Source of the DNA: an uncultured Lachnospiraceae bacterium
Lineage (GTDB): Bacteria > Bacillota > Clostridia > Lachnospirales > Lachnospiraceae
Direction: 5' to 3'
DNA length: 26,862 nt
NCBI GenBank assembly: GCA_910577765.1
Contig: CAJTOV010000033.1
Span: 1-26,862 of the forward strand
The translations under genes were made by a program, and so were the position numbers. The notes beneath the pieces are model-generated. The model was not told where the DNA came from. It ran no database searches and saw nothing but the letters and a program-made list of their open reading frames with translations. Within the stretch, counting starts at the first letter, position 1. The number at the start of each line of letters is the position of its first letter. This document shows, one piece after another, positions 14,941 to 23,931 of the stretch.

Positions 14941-16182
14941 ATGAAAGCAAAGAATATAACTACAGAAAATCATTTTCTGATAAAAAGTGATTTGTATGTT
15001 CTCAAGCATAAGGATCTGGATGTGGCAATGGTTAAAGTGGATCGTGATTCTGGAAAAATTGATTATGTACTGGATGTATATATGCCTGGGGAGCTGCCGC
15101 TGGGCTGCGGAAAGGATGGGAAAGGAATTGCAGAGTGGTGGGCCTCCCGGGCAATTCCCGATTCCAGGAGAGGGATTCAGCAGGTATTGCATTATCTGGA
15201 GGCAAACAGCAGTTTGTCCTTAATGCTGTCCGGTTATGGGTTAAGTCTTACAGATCATTACTGGATGCAGCCAGTCCGGGAGGAATTATACTGGATGAAT
15301 CTGAATTTTTATGAAAATGATTTCTCCGATGAATTAGGGGATCTTTTGACAGATATGCATAAAGTAGATGTTGATGCAAATGTTTCGAGATTTTCACCGT
15401 CCTCTTCCGTGAATGGCGAGATGAAAAAGAAATGGGTAATCGAAAACGGTATTCGCTACCTTATGAAAATAAATGCCGGGAACTATGGGCAGCAATCGGT
15501 AAATGAGGTGGCTGCCTGTAGGCTGCATAAGAGGCTGGGATGGGCCAACTATGTTCCTTACAGGCTGGAGACTGCTGTGGTGGACGGGGAGGAAATCGCC
15601 TGCTCTTTAAATCCGCTGTTTACGTCTGAAGAACTGGAGTTTGTGTCAGCCTATCAATTAATCAGGAATTATAAGGTACCAAACAGCAGTTCTGTTTATG
15701 AGAGCCTGATCGGGCAGGCGGTGGAATATGGGATGGAAGCACCGGTTGTCCGGAGACAATTGGAATATACTATTTTGACAGATTTTATCCTGACAAATAC
15801 AGACAGGCATTTTAATAATTTTGGTTTTTTATATCACCCTGGAAAGCACAAACTGGTTGCCATGGCACCAGTTTTTGATACCGGAAACGCTCTTTTTTAT
15901 GATAAGGAGATCATTCCGTCCGGGAAGCATCTGCTGGACATAGGTGTGACATCCTTCTGCAAGAGAGAGGCGGATATGCTGCGTTATGTATCGGATAAGG
16001 AAATGATTGATTTCAACAAATTAAATGGTTTTTCTGAGGAAGTGGAAGAGCTTCTGAAAATGTATACACATATGCCGGATGTCCGGGCAGAAGCGATTGC
16101 GCAGTCAGTTCAACAGAAGATAGAGCTTTTGCAATTGTTTTGTCAAGGTAAGAAAATCTGGAAACGGGAAATGTATTGGTAA
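14941..16182 (+). CDS. HipA-like serine/threonine kinase-fold protein
   Basis: A 413-residue protein (436 if ATG 14872 is used). The C-terminal half has the HipA kinase core: YLMKINAG with the ATP-binding Lys (residue 176 in the short form), QQSVNEVAACRL, the catalytic-loop motif NTDRHFNNFG (Asp288), and VFDTGNALF carrying the metal-binding Asp (313). The N-terminal half (to about residue 155) contains LSLTDHYWM and is not a standard HipA N-domain. HipA proteins phosphorylate translation factors or tRNA synthetases and are usually held in check by HipB, but no HipB-like gene is adjacent. ATG 14941 was preferred because GGGAG precedes it and a TATAAT lies at 14908-14913. The longer start has a poor ribosome binding site. 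The gene is visibly more AT-rich than pncB and ileS, which suggests acquisition. Confidence 0.78.
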   Translation: MKAKNITTENHFLIKSDLYVLKHKDLDVAMVKVDRDSGKIDYVLDVYMPGELPLGCGKDGKGIAEWWASRAIPDSRRGIQQVLHYLEANSSLSLMLSGYGLSLTDHYWMQPVREELYWMNLNFYENDFSDELGDLLTDMHKVDVDANVSRFSPSSSVNGEMKKKWVIENGIRYLMKINAGNYGQQSVNEVAACRLHKRLGWANYVPYRLETAVVDGEEIACSLNPLFTSEELEFVSAYQLIRNYKVPNSSSVYESLIGQAVEYGMEAPVVRRQLEYTILTDFILTNTDRHFNNFGFLYHPGKHKLVAMAPVFDTGNALFYDKEIIPSGKHLLDIGVTSFCKREADMLRYVSDKEMIDFNKLNGFSEEVEELLKMYTHMPDVRAEAIAQSVQQKIELLQLFCQGKKIWKREMYW

Positions 16183-16193
16183 GGGGGGATTAT

Positions 16194-16490
16194 GTGGGAA
16201 CTATTCAGATACAAAGACAAAGAGATAAGTTGATAATCGGTGATATGCCCCGGCTGGTGGTTGACCTGAAAGATCAAAAAAATTATATCATAACGCAGGA
16301 TATGACGATTCCATACCAGGGCAGGGTAGAACTTAGCCAGGATCTGCTTACAGGAAAACGGGAAAAGGTTATGCAGACTGCGGTCAATTATTTTTATGCC
16401 CAGGCCTGCCAGGTGGCAGAAGGAATAAAAATAGCAAAGGAGTACCGCCGGAGGATGAACACAGAAGTGAGAGAGGTAAAGGGCAGTTAG
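16194..16490 (+). CDS. Small hypothetical protein following the HipA-like gene
   Basis: I do not recognise this 98-residue protein. GTG 16194 is the likely start because AAGGGGGG (16181-16188) lies 5 bases before it. An upstream TTG at 16176 would overlap the kinase gene. The N-terminal half looks like a short beta-rich domain (KNYIITQDMTIPYQGRVELS); the C-terminal half is one long helix (KREKVMQTAVNYFYAQA onwards) ending in basic residues. There is no signal or membrane segment. It starts 11 bases after the HipA-like gene and is probably co-transcribed with it. It could be a regulator or partner of the kinase in place of HipB, but it has no helix-turn-helix that I can see. Confidence 0.6.
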   Translation: MGTIQIQRQRDKLIIGDMPRLVVDLKDQKNYIITQDMTIPYQGRVELSQDLLTGKREKVMQTAVNYFYAQACQVAEGIKIAKEYRRRMNTEVREVKGS

Positions 16491-16562
16491 CGGGGCGGGG
16501 AAAAATGGACGGAAACGGACGTCAAGCAGTAACCCAGGATCACAACGAAAAGAAACCCACCC

Positions 16563-16591
16563 TTGACATTTTCCTGACCTGTTAATATAAT
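16563..16591 (+). promoter_or_regulatory. Sigma-A promoter of ileS
   Basis: Perfect TTGACA (16563-16568) and TATAAT (16586-16591) with the ideal 17-base spacer. The transcript would start near 16598 and enter the T-box leader. Confidence 0.9.
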
Positions 16592-16597
16592 AGGAGG

Positions 16598-16929
16598 GAA
16601 TATGCAAACAGAGAATGACGTTGACGGAGACAGTAGGTCTGTATGGAACACCCCAGCGAGCCGGGGATGGTGGAAGCCCGGTGTCAGTACAGCAGAAGCC
16701 GAAGATCACTCCCGAGTTGCAGGCTGATAAGAACAGGGAAGAGGACAGAGCACCTTCAGGGGCCTTCTTGTACAGAGCGGGCAGGCTTATGGATGGGCGC
16801 TGGAAGGATTTTCCGGTTCTGGTAGGCTGTGCCGGATTCCCTCCGTTACGGGGAGCGCATATGATGGTATGCAGTAATAGGTGGTATAGCGGGTATGCTC
16901 CCGTCCTGATTGCAGGACGGGAGTTTTTT
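16598..16929 (+). promoter_or_regulatory. Isoleucine T-box riboswitch of ileS
   Basis: Starts with AATGACG (16614-16620). The Stem I distal element AGCGAG...GGTGGAAGCCCGG is at 16655-16681. The specifier GAAG-ATC-ACTCCCGAG places ATC (Ile) at 16705-16707, followed by the usual A. A CTCCGTTACGGGGAG hairpin lies near 16840-16855. The T-box core AATAGGTGGTATAGCGGG (near 16876-16893) keeps the TGGT that pairs with the tRNA ACCA end, although TATAGCG departs from the common NACCGCG. The terminator follows and ileS starts 51 bases later. Uncharged tRNA-Ile should promote read-through into ileS. Confidence 0.95.
16898..16929 (+). terminator. T-box-controlled terminator of ileS
   Basis: CTCCCGTCCTG (16898-16908) pairs perfectly with CAGGACGGGAG (16913-16923), a 4-base loop between, followed by six T residues (16924-16929). 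Confidence 0.95.
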
Positions 16930-16980
16930 GCTTCCGGATGCTTTACCCCATTCCACCACATTTCACGGAGGTAAGGAACT

Positions 16981-19900
16981 ATGTATGAGAAAGTATCTAC
17001 AGATTTGAAATTTGTAGAGCGGGAAAAGAAGGTCGAGAAGTTCTGGAAGGACAATGATATCTTCCGGAAGAGTATGGACCGGCGTGAGGGCTGCCCTACT
17101 TACATGTTCTATGACGGACCGCCTACGGCCAATGGGAAACCCCACATCGGCCATGTGCTGACCCGCGTCATCAAGGATATGATCCCCCGCTACCGGACCA
17201 TGAAGGGAAATAGGGTGCCGAGAAAGGCCGGATGGGACACCCACGGTCTGCCTGTGGAGCTGGAAGTGGAGCGGATGCTGGGTTTAGACGGCAAGGAGCA
17301 GATCGAGCAGTATGGCCTGGAGCCTTTCATCGCCCATTGTAAGGAAAGCGTCTGGAAGTACAAGGGCATGTGGGAGGATTTCTCCGGCACCGTAGGCTTC
17401 TGGGCAGACATGGATGATCCGTATGTTACCTATCACAATGACTTCATCGAGTCCGAGTGGTGGGCCCTGAAGCAGATCTGGGAGAAGGGGCTGCTTTACA
17501 AGGGCTTTAAGATCGTTCCTTACTGCCCCCGGTGCGGCACCCCCCTGTCCAGCCACGAGGTAGCCCAGGGCTATAAGGATGTGAAGGAGCGTTCGGCGAT
17601 CGTCCGCTTCCGGGTGAAGGGAGAGGATGCCGCCATTCTGGCATGGACCACCACGCCCTGGACCCTGCCCAGCAACGTGGCACTGTGTATGCATCCGGAT
17701 TATGAGTATGTGAAGGTCCGGATGAAGGAGGACGGCCAGGTCTACTATCTGGCCAAGGCCCTGTGCGATCCGGTTCTGGGAGAAGGCGCCTATGAGATCC
17801 TGGAGCAGTATACCGGTAAGGACTTAGAGGGCAAGGAGTATGAGCCCCTGTTCGCCTGCACCGCCCAGGTGGTGGCAAAGCAGCAGAAGAAGGCCCACTA
17901 TGTGACCTGCGATACCTATGTGACCCTGACCGACGGTACCGGCGTGGTACACATTGCCCCGGCCTTCGGTGAGGACGACTCCAAGGTAGGCAGAAAATAC
18001 GACCTGCCCTTTGTCCAGATGGTGGACGCCAAGGGGGAGATGAACGGGGATACTCCATGGGCCGGCGTCTTCGTGAAGAAGGCTGATCCCATCATCCTGA
18101 AAGAACTGGAGGAACGGGGCCTGCTGTTTGCGGCACCGGTGTTTGAGCACAGCTATCCCCACTGCTGGCGCTGCGACACGCCCCTGATCTACTATGCCCG
18201 GGAATCCTGGTTCATTAAGATGACCGCGGTCAAGGAGGATCTGATCCGCAACAACAATACCATCAACTGGATTCCCGAGAACATCGGCAAGGGCCGGTTC
18301 GGGGACTGGCTGGAGAATGTCCAGGACTGGGGCATCAGCCGGAACCGCTACTGGGGAACTCCCTTAAATATCTGGGAGTGTGAATGCGGACACCAGCATT
18401 CTGTGGGAAGTATAGAAGAGCTGAAATCCATGTCCCCGGACTGTCCGGCGGATATAGAGCTTCACCGTCCCTTCATTGATGAGGTGACCATCACCTGCCC
18501 CAAATGCGGAAAGCAGATGAAGCGGGTGCCGGAGGTGATTGACTGCTGGTTTGACTCCGGGGCCATGCCCTTTGCCCAGCACCATTATCCCTTTGAGAAC
18601 CAGAAGCTGTTTGAGGAGCAGTTCCCGGCGGATTTCATCTCCGAGGCTGTGGACCAGACCAGGGGATGGTTCTACTCCCTGCTGGCCATTTCCACCCTGA
18701 TCTTCAACAAGGCCCCTTATAAAAATGTCATCGTTCTGGGCCATGTCCAGGACGAGAACGGCCAGAAGATGAGCAAGACCAAAGGCAACGCAGTGGACCC
18801 CTTTGATGCCCTGGAGACGTACGGCGCCGATGCCATCCGGTGGTATTTCTACATCAACAGCGCCCCCTGGCTTCCCAACCGGTTCCACGGCAAGGCGGTC
18901 CAGGAGGGACAGCGCAAGTTTATGGGTACCCTGTGGAACACCTATGCGTTCTTTGTGCTGTATGCCAATATCGACCAGTTTGACGCCACCCGGTACACCC
19001 TGGACTATGGGAAGCTGCCGGTCATGGATAAATGGCTGCTGTCCAAAATGAACACCCTGGTCAAGGAGGTGGACGGGAACCTGGCAGACTACCGGATTCC
19101 CGAGGCGGCCAGAGCCCTGCAGGATTTCGTGGATGACATGAGCAACTGGTATGTCCGCAGAAGCCGGGAGCGGTTCTGGGCCAAGGGCATGGAGCAGGAC
19201 AAAATCAATGCCTACATGACCCTTTACACGGCCCTGGTGACGGTCAGCAAGGCGGCAGCGCCCCTGGTTCCCTTTATGACCGAGGATATCTACCAGAATC
19301 TGGTGCGCAGCATTGACAGGGACGCGCCGGAAAGCATCCATCTGTGCGACTTCCCCCAGGTCAGGGAAGACTGGATTGACCAGGAGCTGGAGGCGGATAT
19401 GGATGAGGTTCTGAAAGTGGTGGTTCTTGGCCGTGCTGCCAGGAATACGGCCAACATCAAGAACCGCCAGCCCATTGGCCGGATGTATGTGAAGGCAGCC
19501 CACGAGCTGTCCCGGTTCTATGTGGACATTATTGAGGAAGAGCTGAATGTAAAGGCCGTGGAGTTTGTGGAGGATGTAAGAAGCTTTACCTCCTACAGCT
19601 TTAAGCCCCAGTTAAAGACCGTAGGACCCAAGTACGGCAAACAGCTTGGCAATATCCGCAAAGCCCTGGCAGACATCGACGGCAACGCAGCCATGGATAC
19701 CTTGCGGTCCGAGGGCGCCCTGCGGTTTGATTTCGGCGGGGAGGAAGTGGTGCTGGCAGAAGAGGACCTGCTGATTGACATGGCCCAGACCCCCGGCTAT
19801 GTGTCGGAAAGCGACAACAGCATCACCGTGGCCCTGGATACAAACCTGACCCCCCAGCTGGTGGAGGAAGGCTTTGTCCGGGAGCTGGTAAGCAAGATCC

Positions 19901-20115
19901 AGACCATGCGCAAGGAGGCCGGCTTTGAGGTCACGGACCACATCCGGGTGTACTTAGAGGGCAATGACCGGCTTGCCGCAGTCCTGGAAGACCATAGGGA
20001 TGAGATCGGGGCCGAGGTTCTGGCAGACCAGATTCTCACCGGCCGGACGGGCGGATATTCCAAAGAATGGAATATTAACGGCGAGAAAGCAGTGTTAGGG
20101 GTTGAGAGACAATAA
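16981..20115 (+). CDS. ileS: Isoleucine--tRNA ligase, long IleS2-like form
   Basis: A 1044-residue class I aminoacyl-tRNA synthetase that charges tRNA-Ile. HIGH signature His55-Ile-Gly-His58 in PPTANGKPHIGHVLTR, and KMSKT at residues 596-600. The editing (CP1) domain lies between, about residues 200-400, with TTPWTLPSN. Cysteine clusters (YCPRCGTPLS, HCWRCDTPL, ECECGHQH and CPKCGKQM) suggest bound zinc. The length, GKPHIGHVLTR form and C-terminal region resemble the eukaryote-like IleS2 class, known for low sensitivity to mupirocin; the HIGH motif itself is canonical. AGGTAAGG precedes the ATG. The gene is preceded by an isoleucine T-box, the expected control in Firmicutes. Intact and complete. 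Confidence 0.97.
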   Translation: MYEKVSTDLKFVEREKKVEKFWKDNDIFRKSMDRREGCPTYMFYDGPPTANGKPHIGHVLTRVIKDMIPRYRTMKGNRVPRKAGWDTHGLPVELEVERMLGLDGKEQIEQYGLEPFIAHCKESVWKYKGMWEDFSGTVGFWADMDDPYVTYHNDFIESEWWALKQIWEKGLLYKGFKIVPYCPRCGTPLSSHEVAQGYKDVKERSAIVRFRVKGEDAAILAWTTTPWTLPSNVALCMHPDYEYVKVRMKEDGQVYYLAKALCDPVLGEGAYEILEQYTGKDLEGKEYEPLFACTAQVVAKQQKKAHYVTCDTYVTLTDGTGVVHIAPAFGEDDSKVGRKYDLPFVQMVDAKGEMNGDTPWAGVFVKKADPIILKELEERGLLFAAPVFEHSYPHCWRCDTPLIYYARESWFIKMTAVKEDLIRNNNTINWIPENIGKGRFGDWLENVQDWGISRNRYWGTPLNIWECECGHQHSVGSIEELKSMSPDCPADIELHRPFIDEVTITCPKCGKQMKRVPEVIDCWFDSGAMPFAQHHYPFENQKLFEEQFPADFISEAVDQTRGWFYSLLAISTLIFNKAPYKNVIVLGHVQDENGQKMSKTKGNAVDPFDALETYGADAIRWYFYINSAPWLPNRFHGKAVQEGQRKFMGTLWNTYAFFVLYANIDQFDATRYTLDYGKLPVMDKWLLSKMNTLVKEVDGNLADYRIPEAARALQDFVDDMSNWYVRRSRERFWAKGMEQDKINAYMTLYTALVTVSKAAAPLVPFMTEDIYQNLVRSIDRDAPESIHLCDFPQVREDWIDQELEADMDEVLKVVVLGRAARNTANIKNRQPIGRMYVKAAHELSRFYVDIIEEELNVKAVEFVEDVRSFTSYSFKPQLKTVGPKYGKQLGNIRKALADIDGNAAMDTLRSEGALRFDFGGEEVVLAEEDLLIDMAQTPGYVSESDNSITVALDTNLTPQLVEEGFVRELVSKIQTMRKEAGFEVTDHIRVYLEGNDRLAAVLEDHRDEIGAEVLADQILTGRTGGYSKEWNINGEKAVLGVERQ

Positions 20116-20274
20116 CCTCTGGATGTGGCAGCTTCCGGTTCCCAGTGTGTGAATTAAAGCCTGCTTTTCCGGCAGGAACCGGAAGCCGGACCGTCAGGGT
20201 CCGGATGCGAGAACGGAAGACTTCAGAGAACTGACCCTGACCGAGAGCAGGGCAGACCAGGAGGAAATCAGAAC
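20116..20274 (+). other. Structured spacer upstream of glgP
   Basis: Contains a 12-bp inverted repeat GCTTCCGGTTCC (20131-20142) / GGAACCGGAAGC (20175-20186), then a second hairpin CCGGACC/GGTCCGG (about 20186-20204). No T tract follows either, and no clear promoter was seen. These may be a leader structure or an inefficient terminator after ileS. Confidence 0.45.
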
Positions 20275-22734
20275 ATGAAGAAGGCATTTGACAAGGAGAC
20301 ATTTAAAAAATCCGTAATTTACAACGTAAAGAGCCAGTACCGCAGGAATATCGAGGATGCCACACCGGCCCAGATCTACCAGGCAGTGGCTTATGCGGTG
20401 AAGGACGTTATTATTGATGAGTGGATCGCTTCCCACAAGGAGTATGAGAAGCAGGATGCCAAGACCCTTTACTATCTGTCCATGGAGTTTCTCATGGGCC
20501 GTGCGCTGGGGAACAATATCATCAATATCATGGCCCAGAAGGAGGTCCGGGAGGTCCTGGAGGATCTGGGTCTTGACTTAAACCTGATCGAGGACCAGGA
20601 GCCGGATGCGGCCCTTGGCAACGGCGGTCTGGGACGTCTGGCTGCCTGCTTTCTGGATTCCCTGGCAACTCTGGGATATCCGGCCTACGGCTGCGGCATC
20701 CGCTACCGCTACGGCATGTTCAAACAGAAGATCGAAAACGGATACCAGGTGGAGGTGCCGGATGAGTGGCTGAAAGACGGCAATCCCTTTGAGGTGCGCC
20801 GTTCCGAGTATTCCATGGAAGTCAAGTTCGGCGGCTATGTGCGGGTGGTCAGGGAGAACGGACGGGAGCGTTTCGTACAGGAGAATTACCAGTCCGTGCT
20901 GGCGGTTCCCTACGATCTGCCCATTGTAGGCTATGGCAACAATGTGGTAAATACCCTGCGGATCTGGGATGCCCAGCCCATCAATTCCTTCAGCCTGGAT
21001 TCCTTTGACAAGGGAGATTACCAGAAGGCCGTGGAGCAGGAGAACCTGGCCAAGACCATCTGCGATGTGCTGTATCCCAATGACAACCATATGGCCGGCA
21101 AGGAGCTGCGTCTGAAACAGCAGTATTTCTTCATCTCTGCCAGCGTACAGCGTGCAGTGGCCAAGTACATGGAGAAGCACACGGACGTGCGCAAATTCTA
21201 TGAGAAGAATGTGTTCCAGTTAAATGACACCCATCCCACGGTGGCAGTGGCAGAGCTGATGCGTATCCTGCTGGATGACTATGGGCTCAACTGGGAGGAG
21301 GCCTGGGACGTAACCACAAAGACCTGCGCCTACACCAACCACACCATCATGGCGGAGGCCCTGGAGAAGTGGCCCATTGAGCTGTTCTCCAGACTCCTTC
21401 CCCGTGTGTACCAGATTGTGGAGGAGATCAACCGCCGCTTTGTGGAAGACATCCGCCAGGCCTATCCGGGCAACCAGGATAAGATTGCCAAAATGGCCAT
21501 CATCTATGACGGCCAGGTGAAGATGGCCCATATGGCCATTGCCGGCAGCTTCTCGGTCAACGGTGTGGCAAGGCTTCACACGGAGATCTTAAAGAACCAG
21601 GAGCTGAAAGATTTCTACGAGATGATGCCGGATAAGTTCAACAACAAGACCAACGGCATCACCCAGAGACGTTTCCTGCTTCACGGCAACCCCCTGCTGG
21701 CAGACTGGGTTACCGACAGGATCGGCGACGAGTGGATCACGGATCTTCCGGCCATCAGCAAGCTGAAGCTGTATGCGGATGACGAGAAGGCCCAGCATGA
21801 GTTCATGAACATCAAGTACCAGAACAAGCTTCGCCTGGCCAAATACATCAAGGAGCACAACGGCATTACCGTAGATCCCAGGTCCATTTTTGACGTCCAG
21901 GTGAAGCGTCTCCATGAGTACAAACGGCAGCTGATGAACATTCTGCATGTGATGCATCTGTACAACACACTGAAGGATAACCCCAACCTGGATATGATTC
22001 CCAGGACCTTTATCTTCGGGGCCAAGGCGGCAGCCGGTTACCGCCGTGCCAAGCTGACCATCAAGCTGATCAATGCGGTGGCGGATGTGGTCAACAATGA
22101 CCGGTCCATCAACAACAAGCTGAAGGTGGTGTTCATCGAGGATTACCGGGTGTCCAATGCGGAGATGATTTTCGCGGCAGCGGATGTCAGCGAGCAGATT
22201 TCCACGGCCAGCAAGGAGGCTTCCGGCACCGGCAACATGAAGTTCATGCTCAACGGCGCCCTGACTATCGGCACCATGGACGGCGCCAACGTGGAGATCG
22301 TGGAGGAGGTAGGGGAGGACAATGCCTTTATCTTCGGAACCTCTGCCGAGGAGATCATTGCCCTGGAGAACAACCGCCAGTACAATCCCATGGAGATCTT
22401 CAACAACAATCCGGAGATCCGCCGGGTACTGATGCAGTTAATCAACGGCTACTATGCCCCCAACGATCCGGAGAAGTTCCGGGATATCTATGATTCCCTG
22501 CTGAACACCAAGAGCAGTGACCGGGCGGACACCTACTTTATTCTGAAAGATCTGCCTATGTACGCAGAGGCCCAGAAGAAGGTGGATGCGGCTTACCGGG
22601 ATGAGAAGGCCTGGGCGCGGGCAGCCATTCTCAATACGGCTTCTGCCGGTAAGTTCTCTTCGGACCGGACCATTGAGGAGTATGTGCGGGATATCTGGCA
22701 TCTGAAAAAGGTGAAAGTGGAGCTGCCGGAATAA
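20275..22734 (+). CDS. glgP: Glycogen/starch/alpha-glucan phosphorylase
   Basis: An 819-residue pyridoxal-phosphate enzyme that releases glucose 1-phosphate from the ends of stored alpha-1,4-glucan. Family marks: EFLMGRALGNN (near 63-73), EPDAALGNGGLGRLAACFLDS (near 105-125), VKRLHEYKRQLMN (near 543-555) and the PLP-binding Lys656 in EASGTGNMKF. The product should be cytoplasmic and active as a dimer. The start ATG has AGGAGG about 10 bases upstream. It appears to stand alone: no other glycogen gene is in the window. A member of the window-edge repeat family begins 6 bases after its stop. Confidence 0.97.
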   Translation: MKKAFDKETFKKSVIYNVKSQYRRNIEDATPAQIYQAVAYAVKDVIIDEWIASHKEYEKQDAKTLYYLSMEFLMGRALGNNIINIMAQKEVREVLEDLGLDLNLIEDQEPDAALGNGGLGRLAACFLDSLATLGYPAYGCGIRYRYGMFKQKIENGYQVEVPDEWLKDGNPFEVRRSEYSMEVKFGGYVRVVRENGRERFVQENYQSVLAVPYDLPIVGYGNNVVNTLRIWDAQPINSFSLDSFDKGDYQKAVEQENLAKTICDVLYPNDNHMAGKELRLKQQYFFISASVQRAVAKYMEKHTDVRKFYEKNVFQLNDTHPTVAVAELMRILLDDYGLNWEEAWDVTTKTCAYTNHTIMAEALEKWPIELFSRLLPRVYQIVEEINRRFVEDIRQAYPGNQDKIAKMAIIYDGQVKMAHMAIAGSFSVNGVARLHTEILKNQELKDFYEMMPDKFNNKTNGITQRRFLLHGNPLLADWVTDRIGDEWITDLPAISKLKLYADDEKAQHEFMNIKYQNKLRLAKYIKEHNGITVDPRSIFDVQVKRLHEYKRQLMNILHVMHLYNTLKDNPNLDMIPRTFIFGAKAAAGYRRAKLTIKLINAVADVVNNDRSINNKLKVVFIEDYRVSNAEMIFAAADVSEQISTASKEASGTGNMKFMLNGALTIGTMDGANVEIVEEVGEDNAFIFGTSAEEIIALENNRQYNPMEIFNNNPEIRRVLMQLINGYYAPNDPEKFRDIYDSLLNTKSSDRADTYFILKDLPMYAEAQKKVDAAYRDEKAWARAAILNTASAGKFSSDRTIEEYVRDIWHLKKVKVELPE

Positions 22735-22739
22735 GAGTA

Positions 22740-22781
22740 AACAGTTCAGACGGCCAAGAAGATGCCCGTCTGAACTGTTAC
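22740..22781. repeat. Intergenic hairpin repeat, diverged copy B
   Basis: A perfect 14-bp inverted repeat (22740-22753 with 22766-22779) encloses the loop CCAAGAAGATGC. The block CAAGAAGATGCCC followed by a TGAAC-xGTxAC tail is shared with the repeats at 1-50 and 26808-26857. No T run follows, so it is a poor intrinsic terminator, despite lying right after glgP. Confidence 0.65.
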
Positions 22782-22798
22782 GAATAAGAGCAGTTTTG

Positions 22799-22827
22799 GT
22801 ATAGTTGTATCAATCCCTTCATAGACT
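22799..22827 (+). promoter_or_regulatory. Candidate sigma-E promoter of spoIID
   Basis: GTATAGTT (22799-22806), a 13-base spacer and CATAGACT (22820-22827) resemble the mother-cell sigma-E consensus (about GNATANTT and CATACANT). spoIID is a known sigma-E gene in Bacillus subtilis, so the assignment fits. The start codon is 25 bases downstream. Confidence 0.5.
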
Positions 22828-22851
22828 GGAATAGCTATGGAGGGATTTTTT

Positions 22852-23931
22852 ATGGGTAAACGGAGGGTTTTGGGTGTTTTGGGTTTTCTGGTGCTGTTTC
22901 CCTGGGTGGTGTCCCTGGCCTGGATGCGGCAGGAGGGGGTAGGGCTGAAGGGGGAGAGCAGGTGGGAGCCGGAAGTAGAGATGGGAAGTGGTTCCGAAAG
23001 TGGGACAAGGGCGGATTCCCTGGGCCTGGGGGAGCCTGGCAGGGAAGGAGAGGGAGAAAATCCCGGGGAATCCGGTGAGACGAAGGAGGAGGACGGCCAG
23101 GCAGCACCCGGAATGCGGCGGATCAATGTGAAGCGTGGGGGAATACGGACCCATGTGGAGCTGGAGGAGTATCTGCCGGGGGTGGTGGCCTGCCAGATTC
23201 CGGAAGGAAAGGAGTATACCTATGATCCGGAGACCTGGAAGTGCCAGGCAGTGATTGCCAGGACTTATATCTGCCGTCTCATGGACGGGCGGGAGGAGAT
23301 TCTGGAGGAAGAGCTGGACTTGAATTATCCTGGAACCTATTCCGGCGGGCTTTTTGGCAGACGGGACGGGGCTGTCCGGCGTCTGGAACTGGCGGAGCAG
23401 GCTGTGGAGGCTACCAGGGGCATGGTCATGAAGCAGGATGGGATCTGCATTCTGCCGCTGTTTCATGAGCTCAGTGCCGGAAGGACCCGCAGGGGGGATG
23501 AGGTGTTTCCCTATCTCCAGGCAGTGGACAGCAGCCAGGATACAAAGGAGCCGGACTGTCTCCAGCTGATGGAATGGGATGCGGCGGATTTCGCAGGCAG
23601 GATCAGCGGGATTCCCGGGGCAGTGCCCATAGCCGGGGACCAGCTTAAGGGACAGATTCAGACCGTGGCCAGAGATGAGTCCGGGTATCTGACCCAGATC
23701 CAGATCGGGGCCAGAACCTACACCGGGGATGAAGTACAGGGGGCGCTGGGGATGCCTTCTTCCTATTTCAGTCTGGAGGTGGGAGAAGGAAAGGTGACGG
23801 CTGTGGTCCGGGGCCGGGGCCACGGTTACGGGCTCAGCCAGAACGGTGCGGACCACATGGCAAAGAACGGATGGAAGTGGGAAGACATTTTATATTATTA
23901 TTATAAAAATATTGATTTGATTGTTGAATAA
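22852..23931 (+). CDS. spoIID: Stage II sporulation protein D-like (SpoIID/LytB domain), glutamine at the usual catalytic position
   Basis: A 359-residue protein with one N-terminal membrane anchor (residues 6-24), a long acidic Gly/Glu-rich linker (28-88) and a SpoIID/LytB domain: VELEEYLPGVVACQIPEG (102-119), KCQAVIARTYICR (130-142) and the C-terminal RGRGHGYGLSQNGADHMA. SpoIID is a lytic transglycosylase that cuts glycan strands during engulfment. Family members usually read AxEMP or AxEIP, with Glu as the catalytic acid; here the codon CAG gives Gln115. ATG 22852 was chosen because GGAGGG lies 7 bases before it and overlaps the upstream ATG 22837. It sits next to spoIIQ, an arrangement also known in Clostridioides difficile. 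Activity is therefore uncertain. Confidence 0.88.
   Translation: MGKRRVLGVLGFLVLFPWVVSLAWMRQEGVGLKGESRWEPEVEMGSGSESGTRADSLGLGEPGREGEGENPGESGETKEEDGQAAPGMRRINVKRGGIRTHVELEEYLPGVVACQIPEGKEYTYDPETWKCQAVIARTYICRLMDGREEILEEELDLNYPGTYSGGLFGRRDGAVRRLELAEQAVEATRGMVMKQDGICILPLFHELSAGRTRRGDEVFPYLQAVDSSQDTKEPDCLQLMEWDAADFAGRISGIPGAVPIAGDQLKGQIQTVARDESGYLTQIQIGARTYTGDEVQGALGMPSSYFSLEVGEGKVTAVVRGRGHGYGLSQNGADHMAKNGWKWEDILYYYYKNIDLIVE

Noticed and set aside
22740..22779. Intrinsic terminator of glgP
   Set aside because: The hairpin is strong but has no T run on either side, and its sequence matches the window-edge repeats, so it is listed as a repeat.
22819..23856. Long minus-strand open frame opposite spoIID (345 residues)
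   Set aside because: Pro/His/Leu-rich shadow caused by the GC-rich linker of spoIID. The plus-strand frame carries the SpoIID motifs and a ribosome binding site.
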